From Microbacterium azadirachtae (GTDB lineage Bacteria; Actinomycetota; Actinomycetes; Actinomycetales; Microbacteriaceae), in contig NZ_JYIT01000067.1 in the NCBI RefSeq assembly GCF_000956545.1, positions 1 through 64,000 on the forward strand: a DNA stretch of 64,000 bases. Direction: 5' to 3'. Positions 9,336-18,594 of this stretch are shown one piece after another. Below the pieces are notes generated by a model. That model was not told where the DNA came from and did no database searches. It worked only from the letters and a program-made list of their open reading frames with translations. How positions within the stretch are numbered: the first letter of the stretch is position 1; each line of letters begins with the position of its first letter. The position numbers and the translations under genes were made by a program.

Positions 9336-9872
9336 TTACTCGGCCTTCTCCTCCGCGGCGGCGTCAGCGGCGGTCTCGTCGGCGACGGGAGCCTCCTCGA
9401 CGACCTCGGCCTCGGCGGCAGGGGTCTCGACGACCTCCTCCACGACCTCCTCGGCGGGGGCGGCCTTCTCCGCCTTGGCGGGCTTCGCGGCGGCCTTCTT
9501 CACCTTCGGGGCGACGGGCTCGAGCACGAGCTCGATCACGGCCATGGGCGCGTTGTCGCCCTTGCGGTTGCCGACCTTGGTGATGCGGGTGTAGCCGCCC
9601 TCACGCTCGGCGACCAGCGGCGCGATCTCGGCGAACAGCACGTGCGTCGCCTCCTTGTTGCGCAGCACGGACAGCACGCGACGACGCGCGTGCAGGTCGC
9701 CGCGCTTGCCGAAGGTGACGAGGCGCTCGGCCAGCGGACGCAGGCGCTTGGCCTTGGTCTCGGTGGTCTTGATCGACTTGTGCACGAACAGCTGGGCAGC
9801 CAGGTTCGCAAGCAGCAGACGCTCGTGTGCGGGGCCGCCTCCGAGGCGGGGACCCTTGGTGGGCTTGGGCAT
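9336..9872 (-). CDS. rplQ: 50S ribosomal protein L17
   Basis: Large-subunit protein near the exit tunnel. The conserved L17 core ([18 protein letters not shown]... to about residue 120) is followed by a 58-residue low-complexity tail, first Lys/Ala, then Glu/Ala/Val. The core alone has the usual bacterial length, so the tail is an actinobacterial-style extension; the very acidic end is unusual for an rRNA-binding protein. It is the last gene of the alpha operon, 68 bases after rpoA, and followed by a strong hairpin. Confidence 0.97.
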   Translation of the reverse strand: MPKPTKGPRLGGGPAHERLLLANLAAQLFVHKSIKTTETKAKRLRPLAERLVTFGKRGDLHARRRVLSVLRNKEATHVLFAEIAPLVAEREGGYTRITKVGNRKGDNAPMAVIELVLEPVAPKVKKAAAKPAKAEKAAPAEEVVEEVVETPAAEAEVVEEAPVADETAADAAAEEKAE

Positions 9873-9940
9873 TGTTCTCTAGCTCCTGGATCGGAAAGGT
9901 TCGGGTCAGCTGGCCTCTGCCAGCCGGCAGAACGGGTGGG

Positions 9941-10930
9941 TCAGAAGGACTCGTCTTCGGAGCCGCCGTAGAAGTGGGCGCCGTCGAAACCGGGCACCGA
10001 GTCCTTCAGCGACAGGCCGAGCGAGACGAGCTTGTCGCGCACCTCGTCCACCGACTTCTGTCCGAAATTGCGGATGTTCATGAGCTGCGTCTCCGACAGG
10101 GCGACGAGCTCGGACACCGTGTTGATGCCTTCGCGCTTGAGGCAGTTGTACGAGCGGACGGACAGATCGAGGTCCTCGATCGGCATCGACAGCTCGTTCG
10201 AGAGGACGGCCTCGACCGGCGCGGGGCCGATCTCGATGCCCTCGGCCTCGACGTTCAGCTCGCGGGCGAGACCGAACAGCTCGGTCAGCGTGCGACCGGC
10301 CGAAGCGACGGCGTCGCGCGGGATGATCGAGTTCTTGGTCTCGACGTCCAGCACGAGCTTGTCGAAGTCGGTACGCTCGCCGGCGCGGGTGGCGTCGACG
10401 CGGTAGCTGACCTTCAGCACGGGCGAGTAGATCGAGTCGATCGGGATCTGGCCCGCCTCGGCGTACTCGCTGCGGTTCTGCGCCGCCGACACGTAGCCGC
10501 GGCCACGCTCGATGGTGAGCTCGAGCTCGAACTTGGCGGTGTCGTTGAGGGTCGCGATGACCAGCTCGGGGTTGTGCACCTCGACGCCGGCCGGAGCGGA
10601 GATGTCCGCCGCGGTGACCTCGCCGGCGCCCGTCTTGCGCAGGTAGGCGGTGATGGGCTCGTCGCGCTCAGAGGAGACGACCAGCTGCTTGATGTTGAGG
10701 ATGATCTCGGTGACATCCTCCTTCACACCGGGAATGGTGCTGAACTCGTGGAGGACGCCGTCGATGCGGACGCTCGTGACGGCCGCGCCGGGGATCGACG
10801 AGAGCAGGCTGCGACGCAGCGCGTTGCCGATCGTGTAACCGAAACCGGGCTCGAGCGGCTCGATGACGAACCGGCTGCGGTTCTCGGAGATCTTTTCCTC
10901 GGTGAGAGTGGGACGCTGTGCGATGAGCAC
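9941..10930 (-). CDS. rpoA: DNA-directed RNA polymerase subunit alpha
   Basis: 329 residues. The N-terminal dimerisation domain (with [20 protein letters not shown]) scaffolds polymerase assembly; the C-terminal domain ([22 protein letters not shown], about 250-300) binds upstream DNA and activators. Standard length. It lies 188 bases after rpsK, a gap filled by two nested palindromes instead of the rpsD gene that many bacteria have here. Confidence 0.98.
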   Translation of the reverse strand: MLIAQRPTLTEEKISENRSRFVIEPLEPGFGYTIGNALRRSLLSSIPGAAVTSVRIDGVLHEFSTIPGVKEDVTEIILNIKQLVVSSERDEPITAYLRKTGAGEVTAADISAPAGVEVHNPELVIATLNDTAKFELELTIERGRGYVSAAQNRSEYAEAGQIPIDSIYSPVLKVSYRVDATRAGERTDFDKLVLDVETKNSIIPRDAVASAGRTLTELFGLARELNVEAEGIEIGPAPVEAVLSNELSMPIEDLDLSVRSYNCLKREGINTVSELVALSETQLMNIRNFGQKSVDEVRDKLVSLGLSLKDSVPGFDGAHFYGGSEDESF

Positions 10931-11003
10931 TGTGTGTTCCTTTCGATCACGTGCCCGCTATATGACACGTGTGGGTGAGGTCTTGAGTTGTGGAAGAACG
11001 CGG

Positions 11004-11069
11004 GTGAGGATCCGGCCGCTGCCCTTCGATCGGCTCAGGGACCGATGGAAGTGAGGACCGGATCCACAC
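11004..11069. repeat. Nested palindrome with conserved core, rpsK-rpoA gap, copy 1
   Basis: The core GCCCTTCGATCGGCTCAGGG (11021-11040) lies between arms GTGAGGATCCGG (11004-11015) and CCGGATCCACAC (11058-11069), which pair with one mismatch. Same architecture as the next element and as those at 11953, 32843 and 35103. Confidence 0.75.
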
Positions 11070-11071
11070 GC

Positions 11072-11112
11072 CTGTCCTCGGGCCCTTCGACAAGCTCAGG
11101 GACCGAGGACAG
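11072..11112. repeat. Nested palindrome with conserved core, rpsK-rpoA gap, copy 2
   Basis: Perfect 10-bp arms CTGTCCTCGG (11072-11081) and CCGAGGACAG (11103-11112) enclose the core CCCTTCGACAAGCTCAGGG. As RNA this makes a stable hairpin seven bases after the rpsK stop, so it may act as an attenuator or processing site ahead of rpoA. Confidence 0.8.
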
Positions 11113-11118
11113 AGAGCG

Positions 11119-11517
11119 TCAGACGCGGCGGCGCTTCGGCGGGCGGCAACCGTTGTGCGCCTGCGGCGTCACATCCTGGATCGAGCCCACCTCGAGGCCG
11201 GCGGCCTGCAGCGAGCGGATCGCGGTCTCGCGGCCGGAGCCCGGACCCTTCACGAAGACGTCGACCTTCTTGACGCCGTGCTCCTGCGCCTGGCGGGCAG
11301 CGGACTCCGCGGCCATGCCGGCGGCGTACGGCGTCGACTTGCGCGAGCCCTTGAAGCCCACGCCACCGGACGAGGCCCAGCTGATGACAGCGCCGGACGG
11401 GTCGGTGATCGAGACGATGGTGTTGTTGAACGTCGACTTGATGTGGGCCTGGCCCAGCGCGATGTTCTTCTTCTCCTTGCGGCGCGGCTTGCGCGCGGCG
11501 GCCTTGGGTGCAGCCAT
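11119..11517 (-). CDS. rpsK: 30S ribosomal protein S11
   Basis: 132 residues; platform protein of the small subunit that contacts mRNA near the E site. Seen: basic N-terminus, [16 protein letters not shown], the [17 protein letters not shown] segment and the end [18 protein letters not shown], all classic S11. Lies 27 bases after rpsM. Downstream come two hairpins, then rpoA. Confidence 0.98.
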   Translation of the reverse strand: MAAPKAAARKPRRKEKKNIALGQAHIKSTFNNTIVSITDPSGAVISWASSGGVGFKGSRKSTPYAAGMAAESAARQAQEHGVKKVDVFVKGPGSGRETAIRSLQAAGLEVGSIQDVTPQAHNGCRPPKRRRV

Positions 11518-11544
11518 GAAAGTGTTCTCCTATTCCCTGGCCGC

Positions 11545-11919
11545 TTAGCGGGCCTTCTTCTTGCCGGCGACGGTGCGCTTCGGGCCCTTGCGGGTACGCG
11601 CGTTGGTCTTGGTGCGCTGACCGCGGACCGGCAGGCCACGGCGGTGACGAAGGCCCTCGTAGGAGCCGATCTCGACCTTGCGGCGGATGTCGGCGGCGAC
11701 CTCGCGGCGGAGGTCACCCTCCACCTTGTAGGTGCCTTCGATGTAGTCGCGGAGCGCGACGAGCTGGTCGTCGGAGAGGTCCTTGACGCGGATCGACTCG
11801 TCGATCTCGGTGGCCTTGAGGATCTCGACCGAACGGGTACGGCCGATGCCGTAAATGTACGTGAGGGCGATCACCACGCGCTTGTCGCGCGGGATGTCGA
11901 CGCCGGCAAGACGTGCCAT
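11545..11919 (-). CDS. rpsM: 30S ribosomal protein S13
   Basis: 124 residues; head protein that contacts P-site tRNA and bridges to the large subunit. Seen: [26 protein letters not shown], the helix-two-turn-helix region and the basic C-terminal tail ending GKKKAR. It is separated from rpmJ by about 160 bases holding a nested palindrome (11953-12030). Confidence 0.98.
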   Translation of the reverse strand: MARLAGVDIPRDKRVVIALTYIYGIGRTRSVEILKATEIDESIRVKDLSDDQLVALRDYIEGTYKVEGDLRREVAADIRRKVEIGSYEGLRHRRGLPVRGQRTKTNARTRKGPKRTVAGKKKAR

Positions 11920-11952
11920 GCGGTAACTCCTGGAGTGTTGTGGAGGTGTGGA

Positions 11953-12030
11953 GCAGGATCGGTGCCCGGGCCTCCGCCCGAGGTGTCAGCTTCTCGCGGC
12001 CGCTGAGCCTGTCGAAGCGTCTGATCCTGC
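11953..12030. repeat. Nested palindrome with core-like segment, rpmJ-rpsM gap
   Basis: Arms GCAGGATC (11953-11960) and GATCCTGC (12023-12030) pair perfectly and enclose a diverged core, GCTGAGCCTGTCGAAGCG (about 12002-12019), plus a GCCCGGGCCTCCGCCCGAGG segment. The core is less well kept than at 11.0 or 35.1 kb. Confidence 0.6.
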
Positions 12031-12083
12031 CTGTCAGATGTTGAGTTGTGAGATCGCGAGAGACCGGGCCGGGGCCCGAAGGC

Positions 12084-12200
12084 TCAGCCCTGGCGCTGCT
12101 TGTGGCGCGGGTTGCTCTTGCAGATCACCATGACGCGGCCGTGGCGGCGAATCACCTTGCAGTGGTCGCAGATCGGCTTGACGCTGGGGTTGACCTTCAT
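12084..12200 (-). CDS. rpmJ: 50S ribosomal protein L36
   Basis: 38 residues. It has the zinc-ribbon form with CDHC and CKSNPRH (three Cys and one His), ending HKQRQG. Starts at ATG 12200, 66 bases after infA, in the usual infA-rpmJ-rpsM order. This small gene is easily missed by length filters. Confidence 0.97.
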   Translation of the reverse strand: MKVNPSVKPICDHCKVIRRHGRVMVICKSNPRHKQRQG

Positions 12201-12266
12201 GTTGCTTCCTTATCGCTGTCTTCACCGGGCAGGCGCGGACGCCTGGGGTGTTACTTCTCGACCGGC

Positions 12267-12488
12267 CTAGCGGTAGCGGTAGACGATGCGACCGCGCGTG
12301 AGGTCGTAGGGCGAGAGCTCCACGACGACGCGATCCTCGGGGATGATGCGGATGTAGTTCTGCCGCATCTTTCCGGAGATCGTTGCAAGGACCTTGTGTC
12401 CGTTGGAGAGCTCAACGCGGAACATCGCGTTGGGCAGCGCCTCGGACACGACGCCCTCGATCTCGATGACACCGTCTTTCTTAGCCAT
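12267..12488 (-). CDS. infA: Translation initiation factor IF-1
   Basis: 73 residues, the standard length. Single OB-fold protein that blocks the ribosomal A site during initiation. Begins [14 protein letters not shown] at ATG 12488 and ends [19 protein letters not shown] just before the start serves as ribosome site. It heads the alpha operon and has its own promoter at 12593-12620, overlapped by a 12-bp inverted repeat. Confidence 0.98.
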   Translation of the reverse strand: MAKKDGVIEIEGVVSEALPNAMFRVELSNGHKVLATISGKMRQNYIRIIPEDRVVVELSPYDLTRGRIVYRYR

Positions 12489-12547
12489 AGCCTCGCTGAC
12501 GCTTGTGCAGACCGGTCGATCTGCGGTGGTTGGGTGGTGTGGTGCCT

Positions 12548-12610
12548 GCGGATCCGGACACGCCGGACCAAGGCGCAAAGCACCAAAGATCTATGGTAGT
12601 CCGGATCCGC
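12548..12610. repeat. 12-bp inverted repeat spanning the infA promoter and leader
   Basis: GCGGATCCGGAC (12548-12559) and GTCCGGATCCGC (12599-12610) are perfect inverted copies 39 bases apart. The upstream copy fills most of the spacer between the -35 and -10 boxes; the other lies in the transcribed leader. It could be a paired protein-binding site. Confidence 0.6.
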
Positions 12611-12620
12611 CGATCCGCAA
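12593..12620 (-). promoter_or_regulatory. Probable infA promoter
   Basis: Read on the minus strand: TTGCGG (12620-12615), a 16-base spacer, TACCAT (12598-12593). Transcription would begin near 12586, giving a leader of about 100 bases before infA. The TTGCG -35 form also appears ahead of the S10 operon. Confidence 0.6.
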
Positions 12621-12632
12621 AATACGGCGGGA

Positions 12633-13304
12633 TTACTTCTGGTCGACGATCTTCTGCAGCTTGGCGACGTCCGCCTGCTTGCTCGTGTCGAGACGCTCGC
12701 CATTGATCTCGATCGTCGGCGTGCCCTTGATCTTGTGGGCGGAGGCCTGCGCGGTCGGGAACTTGAAGAACGTGTTCGCCTTGATCGTGGCCTCCGCCTT
12801 GTCGGCGCCGACCTGCTTCGCGTAGTCGATCAGCTGCTGGTCGGTGAGGCCTGGGGTGTTCTCGGTCGGCTGGTTCTCGAACAGGATGTTCAGGTAGTCG
12901 AGGAACTTGTCCGGGTTCTCCTGCGCGACCGCGTAGGCGGCGGACGCGGCGCGCGACGAGTAGTTGGTGCCCTGCGAGTAGCGGTCGAGGATCGCGATCG
13001 GGTGGTACTCGAGCGTGATCTTGTCCTCCTTCGCGAGCGCCTGCAGCTGCGAGCCGTACTGAGTCTCGAAGCTCTTGCAGATCGGGCACTGGAAGTCGAC
13101 GTACAGGGCGACCTTGTCCTTGCCGCTGCCCGTGGTCACCGCTCCGGTCTCGGAGTTGACGATCGAGCTCTTGGGCGCGGGACCGGCGTCCGTGGCCTTG
13201 TTGTTCAGCCAGACGACGACGCCGACCAGTGCGATGAGCACGGCGACGACGGCAGCGGTGATTCCGATGGCGAACCCGTTGGTCCTGCCCTTGGCAGCGG
13301 CCAT
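12633..13304 (-). CDS. Membrane-anchored DsbA-like thioredoxin-fold protein
   Basis: 223 residues: a short basic N-terminus, one membrane helix (about 11-34) and an extracellular thioredoxin-fold domain with active site FQCPICKSF (Cys73, Cys76). The cis-Pro segment KGTPTIEINGER is present near residue 195. This is the DsbA/DsbG/MSMEG-type oxidoreductase expected to form or repair disulfides in exported proteins. AAGGAG precedes ATG 13304. It lies between map and infA, an insertion into the usual spc-alpha order, and ends about 145 bases before infA. Confidence 0.88.
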   Translation of the reverse strand: MAAAKGRTNGFAIGITAAVVAVLIALVGVVVWLNNKATDAGPAPKSSIVNSETGAVTTGSGKDKVALYVDFQCPICKSFETQYGSQLQALAKEDKITLEYHPIAILDRYSQGTNYSSRAASAAYAVAQENPDKFLDYLNILFENQPTENTPGLTDQQLIDYAKQVGADKAEATIKANTFFKFPTAQASAHKIKGTPTIEINGERLDTSKQADVAKLQKIVDQK

Positions 13305-13407
13305 GTGTGTGTCTCCTTGTCCAGACCCGTCCGGCGGATCCGCTCAGCTATGTCTTCCCATTGTGCCGCGAGAAGCCTTTGAGGTCCGTGGGAGACGGAT
13401 CCGCGGC

Positions 13408-14259
13408 TCAGGCGAGAGGCGCGGGAGTGATGCCGAAGGGCGCGAGGCCCGCCGCTCCCCCGTCGGCCGCCGTGAGCACCCAGATGCCGCCGTCGTGCAG
13501 AGCGACGCTGTGCTCCCAGTGCGATCCGTCGGATCCGTCCGTCGTGGTGACGGTCCAGTCGTCGTCCTCGACGTAGGTCTTGTCCGATCCCGCGGTGACC
13601 ATGGGCTCGATCGCGAGCACGAGACCCGGGCGCACCTCGGCGCCGCGGTCGGGCGTGCGGTAGTTGAACAGGCTCGGCGCCTCGTGCATCTTGCGGCCGA
13701 TGCCGTGGCCGACGTACTCGCGCAGGATCCCGTAGGGCTTGCCGGAGACGACGGAGGGCCCCGCGGCGAGGATGTGGTCCTCGATCGCCGCACTGATGTC
13801 GCCGAGATGCGAGGCCGACGCCATGGCGGCGATTCCCGCCCACATCGACCCCTCGGTCACCTCCGACAGCGTCCGCCGTGCGTCCTCGACCTGAGTGTCG
13901 GTCGAGCCCGGCACGATGACCGTGATCGCGCTGTCGCCGTTCCACCCGTGGTACTGCGCGCCGCAGTCGATCGAGACGATGTCACCGGGCTCCAGCACGC
14001 GGGATCCGGGGATCCCGTGCACGACCTGGTCGTTGACCGAGATGCAGGTGGTGTGCCGGTAGCCCCGCACGAGCTTGAAGTTCGACTCCGCTCCGCGGTC
14101 GGCGATCACGCGGTCGGCGATCGCGTCGAGCTCGCCGGTCGTGATGCCGGGACGCACGGCCTCGCGCACGGCGGCGAGGGCTGCGGCCGTGATGAGCCCG
14201 GGCTCGACCATCGCCTCGAGCTGGGCGCGGCTCTTGTAGATGGAGCGGCGGAACGCCAC
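13408..14259 (-). CDS. map: Type I methionine aminopeptidase
   Basis: Removes the initiator methionine from new proteins. 283 residues from GTG 14259, right after the adk stop (TGA, one base, GTG), so coupled to adk. Metal ligands are all visible: Asp98 (SIDCG), Asp109 (GWNGDSA), His185 (VGHGIG), Glu218 (AIEPM) and Glu249 (HWEHS). The frame is open 50 codons upstream into adk, but that part has no Map homology. The secY-adk-map order is the classic one. Confidence 0.95.
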   Translation of the reverse strand: MAFRRSIYKSRAQLEAMVEPGLITAAALAAVREAVRPGITTGELDAIADRVIADRGAESNFKLVRGYRHTTCISVNDQVVHGIPGSRVLEPGDIVSIDCGAQYHGWNGDSAITVIVPGSTDTQVEDARRTLSEVTEGSMWAGIAAMASASHLGDISAAIEDHILAAGPSVVSGKPYGILREYVGHGIGRKMHEAPSLFNYRTPDRGAEVRPGLVLAIEPMVTAGSDKTYVEDDDWTVTTTDGSDGSHWEHSVALHDGGIWVLTAADGGAAGLAPFGITPAPLA

Positions 14260-14260
14260 G

Positions 14261-14875
14261 TCAGACCGCAGCCGTGCGCACGAGACCGCGCAGCGCCAGC
14301 GCCGCGAAGATGCGCTCAGTGATCTCGTCGAGGCTGCCGACGCCGTCGATCGTGTCGACGATGCCGCGCGCTCCGTAGGCGTCGAGGATCGGGGCTGTCT
14401 GCGCCTCATAGATGTCGAGGCGGTGCGCGATGGCCTCGGGGGTGTCGTCGGTGCGACCCTGCTCCGTGGCGCGCAGCGTGAGGCGGGCGATGCTCTCCTC
14501 GCGCGGCACGTCGAGCAGGATCACCGCGTCGAGGGCGGCGCCCTGCTCCCCCAGGAAGCCATCCAGGTCCGAGACCTGCGCCGCGTTGCGCGGGTAGCCG
14601 TCCAGCAGGAAGCCCGAGGCGGCGTCCGGCTGCGACAGGCGGTCGCGCACGAGCGCCCCGGTCAGCTCGTCCGACACCAGGTCGCCGGCGTCGAGGATGG
14701 CCGTGACCTGCTTGCCGAGGGGCGTGCCCTCCTTGATGTTGGCGCGGAAGATGTCACCGGTCGAGACGACGGGGATGTCGTAGGCCGCGGCGATCCGCAC
14801 TCCCTGCGTGCCCTTGCCGGAGCCCTGCGGGCCCACGATCAGCAGGCGTGCGGTGGAGGTTGCGGATGCCGTCAT
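14261..14875 (-). CDS. adk: Adenylate kinase
   Basis: 204 residues; converts AMP and ATP to two ADP. Seen: P-loop GPQGSGKGT, STGDIFRANI (AMP-binding), LDGYPRN and the short LID of the actinobacterial type (LRATEQGRTDDTPEAIAHRL) without the zinc Cys set. ATG 14875 overlaps the secY stop (ATGA). The frame reads open further upstream into secY, but the P-loop lies at the correct distance from this ATG. Confidence 0.97.
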   Translation of the reverse strand: MTASATSTARLLIVGPQGSGKGTQGVRIAAAYDIPVVSTGDIFRANIKEGTPLGKQVTAILDAGDLVSDELTGALVRDRLSQPDAASGFLLDGYPRNAAQVSDLDGFLGEQGAALDAVILLDVPREESIARLTLRATEQGRTDDTPEAIAHRLDIYEAQTAPILDAYGARGIVDTIDGVGSLDEITERIFAALALRGLVRTAAV

Positions 14876-16194
14876 CGTAGGAGCCCTTCGTAGTGTCGCT
14901 GCTGCAGCTGCGCGTCGATCTGCTTGACCGTCTCCAGGCCGACGCCGACGATGATCAGGATCGAGGCGCCGCCGAACGGGAAGTTCTGATTCGCGCCGAC
15001 CGTGGCCAGGGCGATCAGCGGGATGAGCGCGATCAGACCGAGGTAGAGCGATCCGGGAAGTGTGATGCGCGTGAGCACGTAGTCGAGGTACTCGGCCGTC
15101 GGGCGACCCGCACGGATGCCCGGGATGAAGCCGCCGTACTTCTTCATGTTGTCGGCGACCTCGGTCGGGTTGAAGGTGATCGCGACGTAGAAGTACGTGA
15201 AGCCGATGATCAGCAGGAAGTACACGACCATGTAGAGCGGGTGATCGCCCTTGACGAAGTACGTCATGATCCAGGTCGCCCATGCCGGCGGCGTCTTGCC
15301 GTTCTGCGGGATGTTGAACTGCGCGATCAGCATCGGGATGTACAGCAGCGACGAGGCGAAGATGACCGGGATCACGCCCGCCATGTTCACCTTGATCGGG
15401 ATGTAGGTGTTGGTTCCGCCGTAGGTGCGGCGGCCGACCATCCGCTTGGCATACTGCACCGGGATCCTGCGCTGGGACTGCTCGATGAAGACGACGAGCG
15501 TCATCACGAGGATTCCGATGAGGAGCACGAGAAGGAAGACCTCGAAGCCCTTCGTCTGCCAGATCGCCCACATGGCACCGGGGAAGGTCGCGGCGATCGA
15601 GGTGAAGATGAGCAGCGACATACCGTTGCCGATGCCCTTCTCGGTGACGAGCTCGGCGAACCACATGATCAGGCCCGTGCCGGCCGTCAGCGTCACGATG
15701 AGCAGCAGCTGCGCCCACCACACGTCGTTGGTCAGCAGCTGGTTGCAGGCGGCCACGCCGGTCTGCCCGAACAGCTGGCCCGTGCGGGCGACGGTGACGA
15801 GGGTCGTGGACTGCAGCAGCGCGAGGGCGATCGTCACGTAGCGCGTGTACTGCGTGAGCTTGGCCTGGCCGGCCTGGCCCTCCTTGTGCAGCGCCTCGAA
15901 GTGCGGGATGACCACGCGCAGCAGCTGCGTGATGATCGACGCCGTGATGTACGGCATGACGCCGAGCGCGAAGATGGAGAGCTTCAGCAGCGCGCCGCCG
16001 GAGAAGAGGTTGACGAGCCCGAGCAGGCCCTCGGTGCCGCTGTTCTGAGCGAGGCACTCGGAGACGTTCGGGAAGCTCACGAACGGAGCGGGCACGGTGG
16101 ATCCGAGGCGGTAGATCGCGATGATCGCGATCGTGAAGCCGATCTTGCGACGAAGATCCGGCGTGCGGAAGATCCGCGCGATGGCGCTGAACAA
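14872..16194 (-). CDS. secY: Protein translocase subunit SecY
   Basis: 440 residues, ten membrane helices; the central pore of the Sec export channel. Seen: N-terminal ARIFRTPDLRRKIGFTIAIIAIYRLGS, the plug and gate helices, and the cytoplasmic loops VVFIEQSQRRIPVQYAKR and KYGGFIPGIRAGRPT that bind SecA and the ribosome. A terminator hairpin (16259-16288) separates it from rplO, so secY-adk-map probably has its own promoter in the 65 bases before it; TTGACT (about 16235-16240 on the minus strand) could be a -35 box, with no convincing -10. Confidence 0.98.
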   Translation of the reverse strand: MFSAIARIFRTPDLRRKIGFTIAIIAIYRLGSTVPAPFVSFPNVSECLAQNSGTEGLLGLVNLFSGGALLKLSIFALGVMPYITASIITQLLRVVIPHFEALHKEGQAGQAKLTQYTRYVTIALALLQSTTLVTVARTGQLFGQTGVAACNQLLTNDVWWAQLLLIVTLTAGTGLIMWFAELVTEKGIGNGMSLLIFTSIAATFPGAMWAIWQTKGFEVFLLVLLIGILVMTLVVFIEQSQRRIPVQYAKRMVGRRTYGGTNTYIPIKVNMAGVIPVIFASSLLYIPMLIAQFNIPQNGKTPPAWATWIMTYFVKGDHPLYMVVYFLLIIGFTYFYVAITFNPTEVADNMKKYGGFIPGIRAGRPTAEYLDYVLTRITLPGSLYLGLIALIPLIALATVGANQNFPFGGASILIIVGVGLETVKQIDAQLQQRHYEGLLR

Positions 16195-16258
16195 AAGCTT
16201 GCCTTCCTGAAAAGGGATGACGCCCGACGAGGGACAGTCAATTACCCAGGGTAACGCA

Positions 16259-16288
16259 AGAGGGGCCGGAGAAATCTCCGGCCCCTCT
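16259..16288 (-). terminator. Hairpin terminator after rplO
   Basis: AGAGGGGCCGGAGA (16259-16272) pairs perfectly with TCTCCGGCCCCTCT (16275-16288). It lies ten bases after the rplO stop and before secY, splitting the spc operon into two transcription units or attenuating secY. Confidence 0.8.
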
Positions 16289-16297
16289 CGACGCGTG

Positions 16298-16819
16298 TTA
16301 CTTGACGGATCCGCCGGCGGCGACGATCTTCTGCTCCGCGGAGCTCGAGACCTTGTCGACCGACACGGTCAGCGCCACGGCGATGTCGCCGTTGCCCAGG
16401 ACCTTGACCTTCTCGTTCTTGCGGACCGCGCCCTTGGCCACGAGGTCGGCGACGGTGACGTCCCCGCCCTTCGGGTAGAGCTCGGCGAGCTTCTCCAGGT
16501 TCACGACCTGGTACTCCACGCGGAACGGGTTCTTGAAGCCGCGCAGCTTCGGGGTGCGCATGTGCAGCGGCATCTGCCCACCCTCGAAACCGACGCGAAC
16601 GGTGTTGCGGGCCTTGGTGCCCTTGGTGCCGCGACCAGCGGTCTTGCCCTTGGAGCCCTCACCGCGACCCACGCGGGTCTTGGCGGTGTTGGCGCCGGGG
16701 ACCGGACGCAGGTGGTGCACCTTCAGGACGCCGGGACGGGAGACCGTGGTCTCCTCGGCCTTCTTGGCGGCCGGCTTCTTGGCGGCGGTCTTGGTGGCCG
16801 CTTCCTTCTTCTCAGCCAT
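16298..16819 (-). CDS. rplO: 50S ribosomal protein L15
   Basis: 173 residues. A Lys/Ala/Glu N-terminal extension of about 30 residues precedes the core, which starts at [28 protein letters not shown]. Core and [16 protein letters not shown] segment are classic L15, involved in late 50S assembly. Its start shares one base with the rpmD stop. The stop is followed by a terminator hairpin. Confidence 0.97.
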   Translation of the reverse strand: MAEKKEAATKTAAKKPAAKKAEETTVSRPGVLKVHHLRPVPGANTAKTRVGRGEGSKGKTAGRGTKGTKARNTVRVGFEGGQMPLHMRTPKLRGFKNPFRVEYQVVNLEKLAELYPKGGDVTVADLVAKGAVRKNEKVKVLGNGDIAVALTVSVDKVSSSAEQKIVAAGGSVK

Positions 16820-17004
16820 TAGTCGATCTCCTCAACCTTGACGAGGTGAGCGACCGCGCGGACGTAGCCGCGGGTCTGGGCATCGTCGGGACGGACGACC
16901 GAGTCGCCGATCCGCTTGAGGCCGAGCGAACGCAGCGTGTCGCGCTGGTTCTGCTTCTCGCTCACCTTGGACTTGACCTGCGTGACCTTGAGGCGCGCAG
17001 CCAT
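16819..17004 (-). CDS. rpmD: 50S ribosomal protein L30
   Basis: 61 residues, the usual bacterial length. [37 protein letters not shown] is the conserved fold; the end carries [14 protein letters not shown]. One-base overlaps with rpsE upstream and rplO downstream give tight coupling. Confidence 0.97.
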   Translation of the reverse strand: MAARLKVTQVKSKVSEKQNQRDTLRSLGLKRIGDSVVRPDDAQTRGYVRAVAHLVKVEEID

Positions 17005-17693
17005 CAGGCACCTGCCTTCTGCGCAGCGATGGCGTCAGCCTCTGCGCGGACGAGACGCGCCGGGGCGACCTGGTCGAACTCGAGGCCACGACGCGCGGCG
17101 ACCGCACGGGGCTCCTCGAGCTGCTTCAGGGCCTCCACCGTCGCGTGCACGATGTTGATCGTGTTCGACGAGCCGAGCGACTTCGACAGCACGTCGTGGA
17201 TACCGGCGCACTCGAGCACGGCGCGGACGGGACCACCGGCGATAACACCGGTACCGGCCGCAGCCGGACGCAGCAGCACGACGCCGGCAGCGGCCTCGCC
17301 CTGCACCGGGTGCGGGATGGTGCTCGCGGAGCGCGGCACGCGGAAGAAGTTGCGCTTGGCCTCCTCGACACCCTTCGAGATGGCGAGGGGGACCTCGCGG
17401 GCCTTGCCGTAGCCGACGCCCACGAGACCGTTGCCGTCACCCACCACGACGAGCGCGGTGAAGCTGAAGCGACGGCCGCCCTTGACGACCTTCGACACGC
17501 GGTTGATGGTCACCACGCGCTCGAGGAACTGGTTGTCCCCACGGTCGCGGGAGTTGCGGTCACGACCGCCCTGGCCGCGGTCGCGGCCACCACGGCCGCC
17601 GCGGCGCTCGTCGCGCTGCGGAGCCTCGGAACCGGCCGCGTTCTCAGCGGCAGGAGCCGTCTCGGTCACTTCGTTCTCCTTGATGTCACTCAC
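17004..17693 (-). CDS. rpsE: 30S ribosomal protein S5
   Basis: 229 residues; decoding-fidelity protein at the mRNA entry. Core from [23 protein letters not shown] onward is standard. The N-terminal extension of about 55 residues is unusual: acidic Ala/Glu first, then an Arg-Gly-rich stretch ([18 protein letters not shown]) resembling RGG-box RNA-binding tails. It overlaps rplR by four bases. Confidence 0.97.
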   Translation of the reverse strand: MSDIKENEVTETAPAAENAAGSEAPQRDERRGGRGGRDRGQGGRDRNSRDRGDNQFLERVVTINRVSKVVKGGRRFSFTALVVVGDGNGLVGVGYGKAREVPLAISKGVEEAKRNFFRVPRSASTIPHPVQGEAAAGVVLLRPAAAGTGVIAGGPVRAVLECAGIHDVLSKSLGSSNTINIVHATVEALKQLEEPRAVAARRGLEFDQVAPARLVRAEADAIAAQKAGA

Positions 17694-18049
17694 AGTGCCA
17701 GCCCCCCTTCACGGGCGCCATCGGCGATGGCCGCGACGCGACCGGCGTACCGGTTGCCACCACGGTCGAACACGGCCTCCGAGACACCGGCGGCCTTCGC
17801 GCGCTCGGCGACGAGCTCGCCGACCTTGCGGGCCTTGGCGGTCTTGTCACCGTCGAACGCACGCAGGTCGGTCTCGAGGGTGGAGGCGCTGGCCACGGTG
17901 TGGCCCTTGCTGTCGTCGACCAGCTGCACGAAGACGTGGCGGGCCGAACGGGTGACGACCAGGCGCGGACGCGCCTCGGTGCCCTGGATCTTCTTGCGAA
18001 GGCGGGCGTGACGACGCGAGCGGGCGTCGGACTTCGTCTTGATAGCCAT
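17690..18049 (-). CDS. rplR: 50S ribosomal protein L18
   Basis: 119 residues; binds 5S rRNA together with L5 and places it in the central protuberance. Seen: basic N-terminus, [27 protein letters not shown] and the ending [24 protein letters not shown]. Two bases after rplF; its stop overlaps the rpsE start. Confidence 0.97.
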   Translation of the reverse strand: MAIKTKSDARSRRHARLRKKIQGTEARPRLVVTRSARHVFVQLVDDSKGHTVASASTLETDLRAFDGDKTAKARKVGELVAERAKAAGVSEAVFDRGGNRYAGRVAAIADGAREGGLAL

Positions 18050-18051
18050 GG

Positions 18052-18588
18052 TTACTTACCACTCTTTCCGGCCTTGCGACGCACGACCTCGCCGGCGTAA
18101 CGCACACCCTTGCCCTTGTACGGCTCGGGCTTGCGGATCTTGCGGATGTTCGCAGCCGCCTCGCCGACGGCCTGCTTGCTGATGCCGCTGACGGTGAGCT
18201 TGTTGGTGCCCTCGACCGTCAGGGTGATACCGGCGGGCGGGTCGATCAGGACCGGGTGCGAGAAGCCGAGGGCGAACTCGACCGAGCTGCCCTTCTGCTG
18301 CACGCGGTAACCGGTGCCGACGACCTCGAGGCCCTTGGAGTAGCCCTGGGTCACGCCGATGATGTCATTGCTGATGAGGGTGCGGGTCAGACCGTGCAGC
18401 GAACGCGAAGCGCGCTCGTCGTCCGGACGGGTGACGAGAACCTGGTTCTCCTCGACCGACACCTCGATGGGGGAGGCCACGGTGAGCGAGAGCTCGCCCT
18501 TCGGCCCCTTCACCGTCACCGCACGACCGTCGACCGAAACGGTCACGCCCGCGGGGATCTCGATGGGAAGTCGTCCAATACGCGACAT
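18052..18588 (-). CDS. rplF: 50S ribosomal protein L6
   Basis: 178 residues with two repeated alpha/beta domains; sits near the GTPase-associated centre. Begins [15 protein letters not shown] and ends with the strongly conserved [15 protein letters not shown] (about 155-169). Six bases after rpsH. Confidence 0.98.
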   Translation of the reverse strand: MSRIGRLPIEIPAGVTVSVDGRAVTVKGPKGELSLTVASPIEVSVEENQVLVTRPDDERASRSLHGLTRTLISNDIIGVTQGYSKGLEVVGTGYRVQQKGSSVEFALGFSHPVLIDPPAGITLTVEGTNKLTVSGISKQAVGEAAANIRKIRKPEPYKGKGVRYAGEVVRRKAGKSGK

Positions 18589-18594
18589 TTCAGA

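Noticed and set aside
9141..9971. Frames running through the rplQ terminator on the plus strand
   Set aside because: They are opposite rplQ and include hairpin repeat DNA; no homology.
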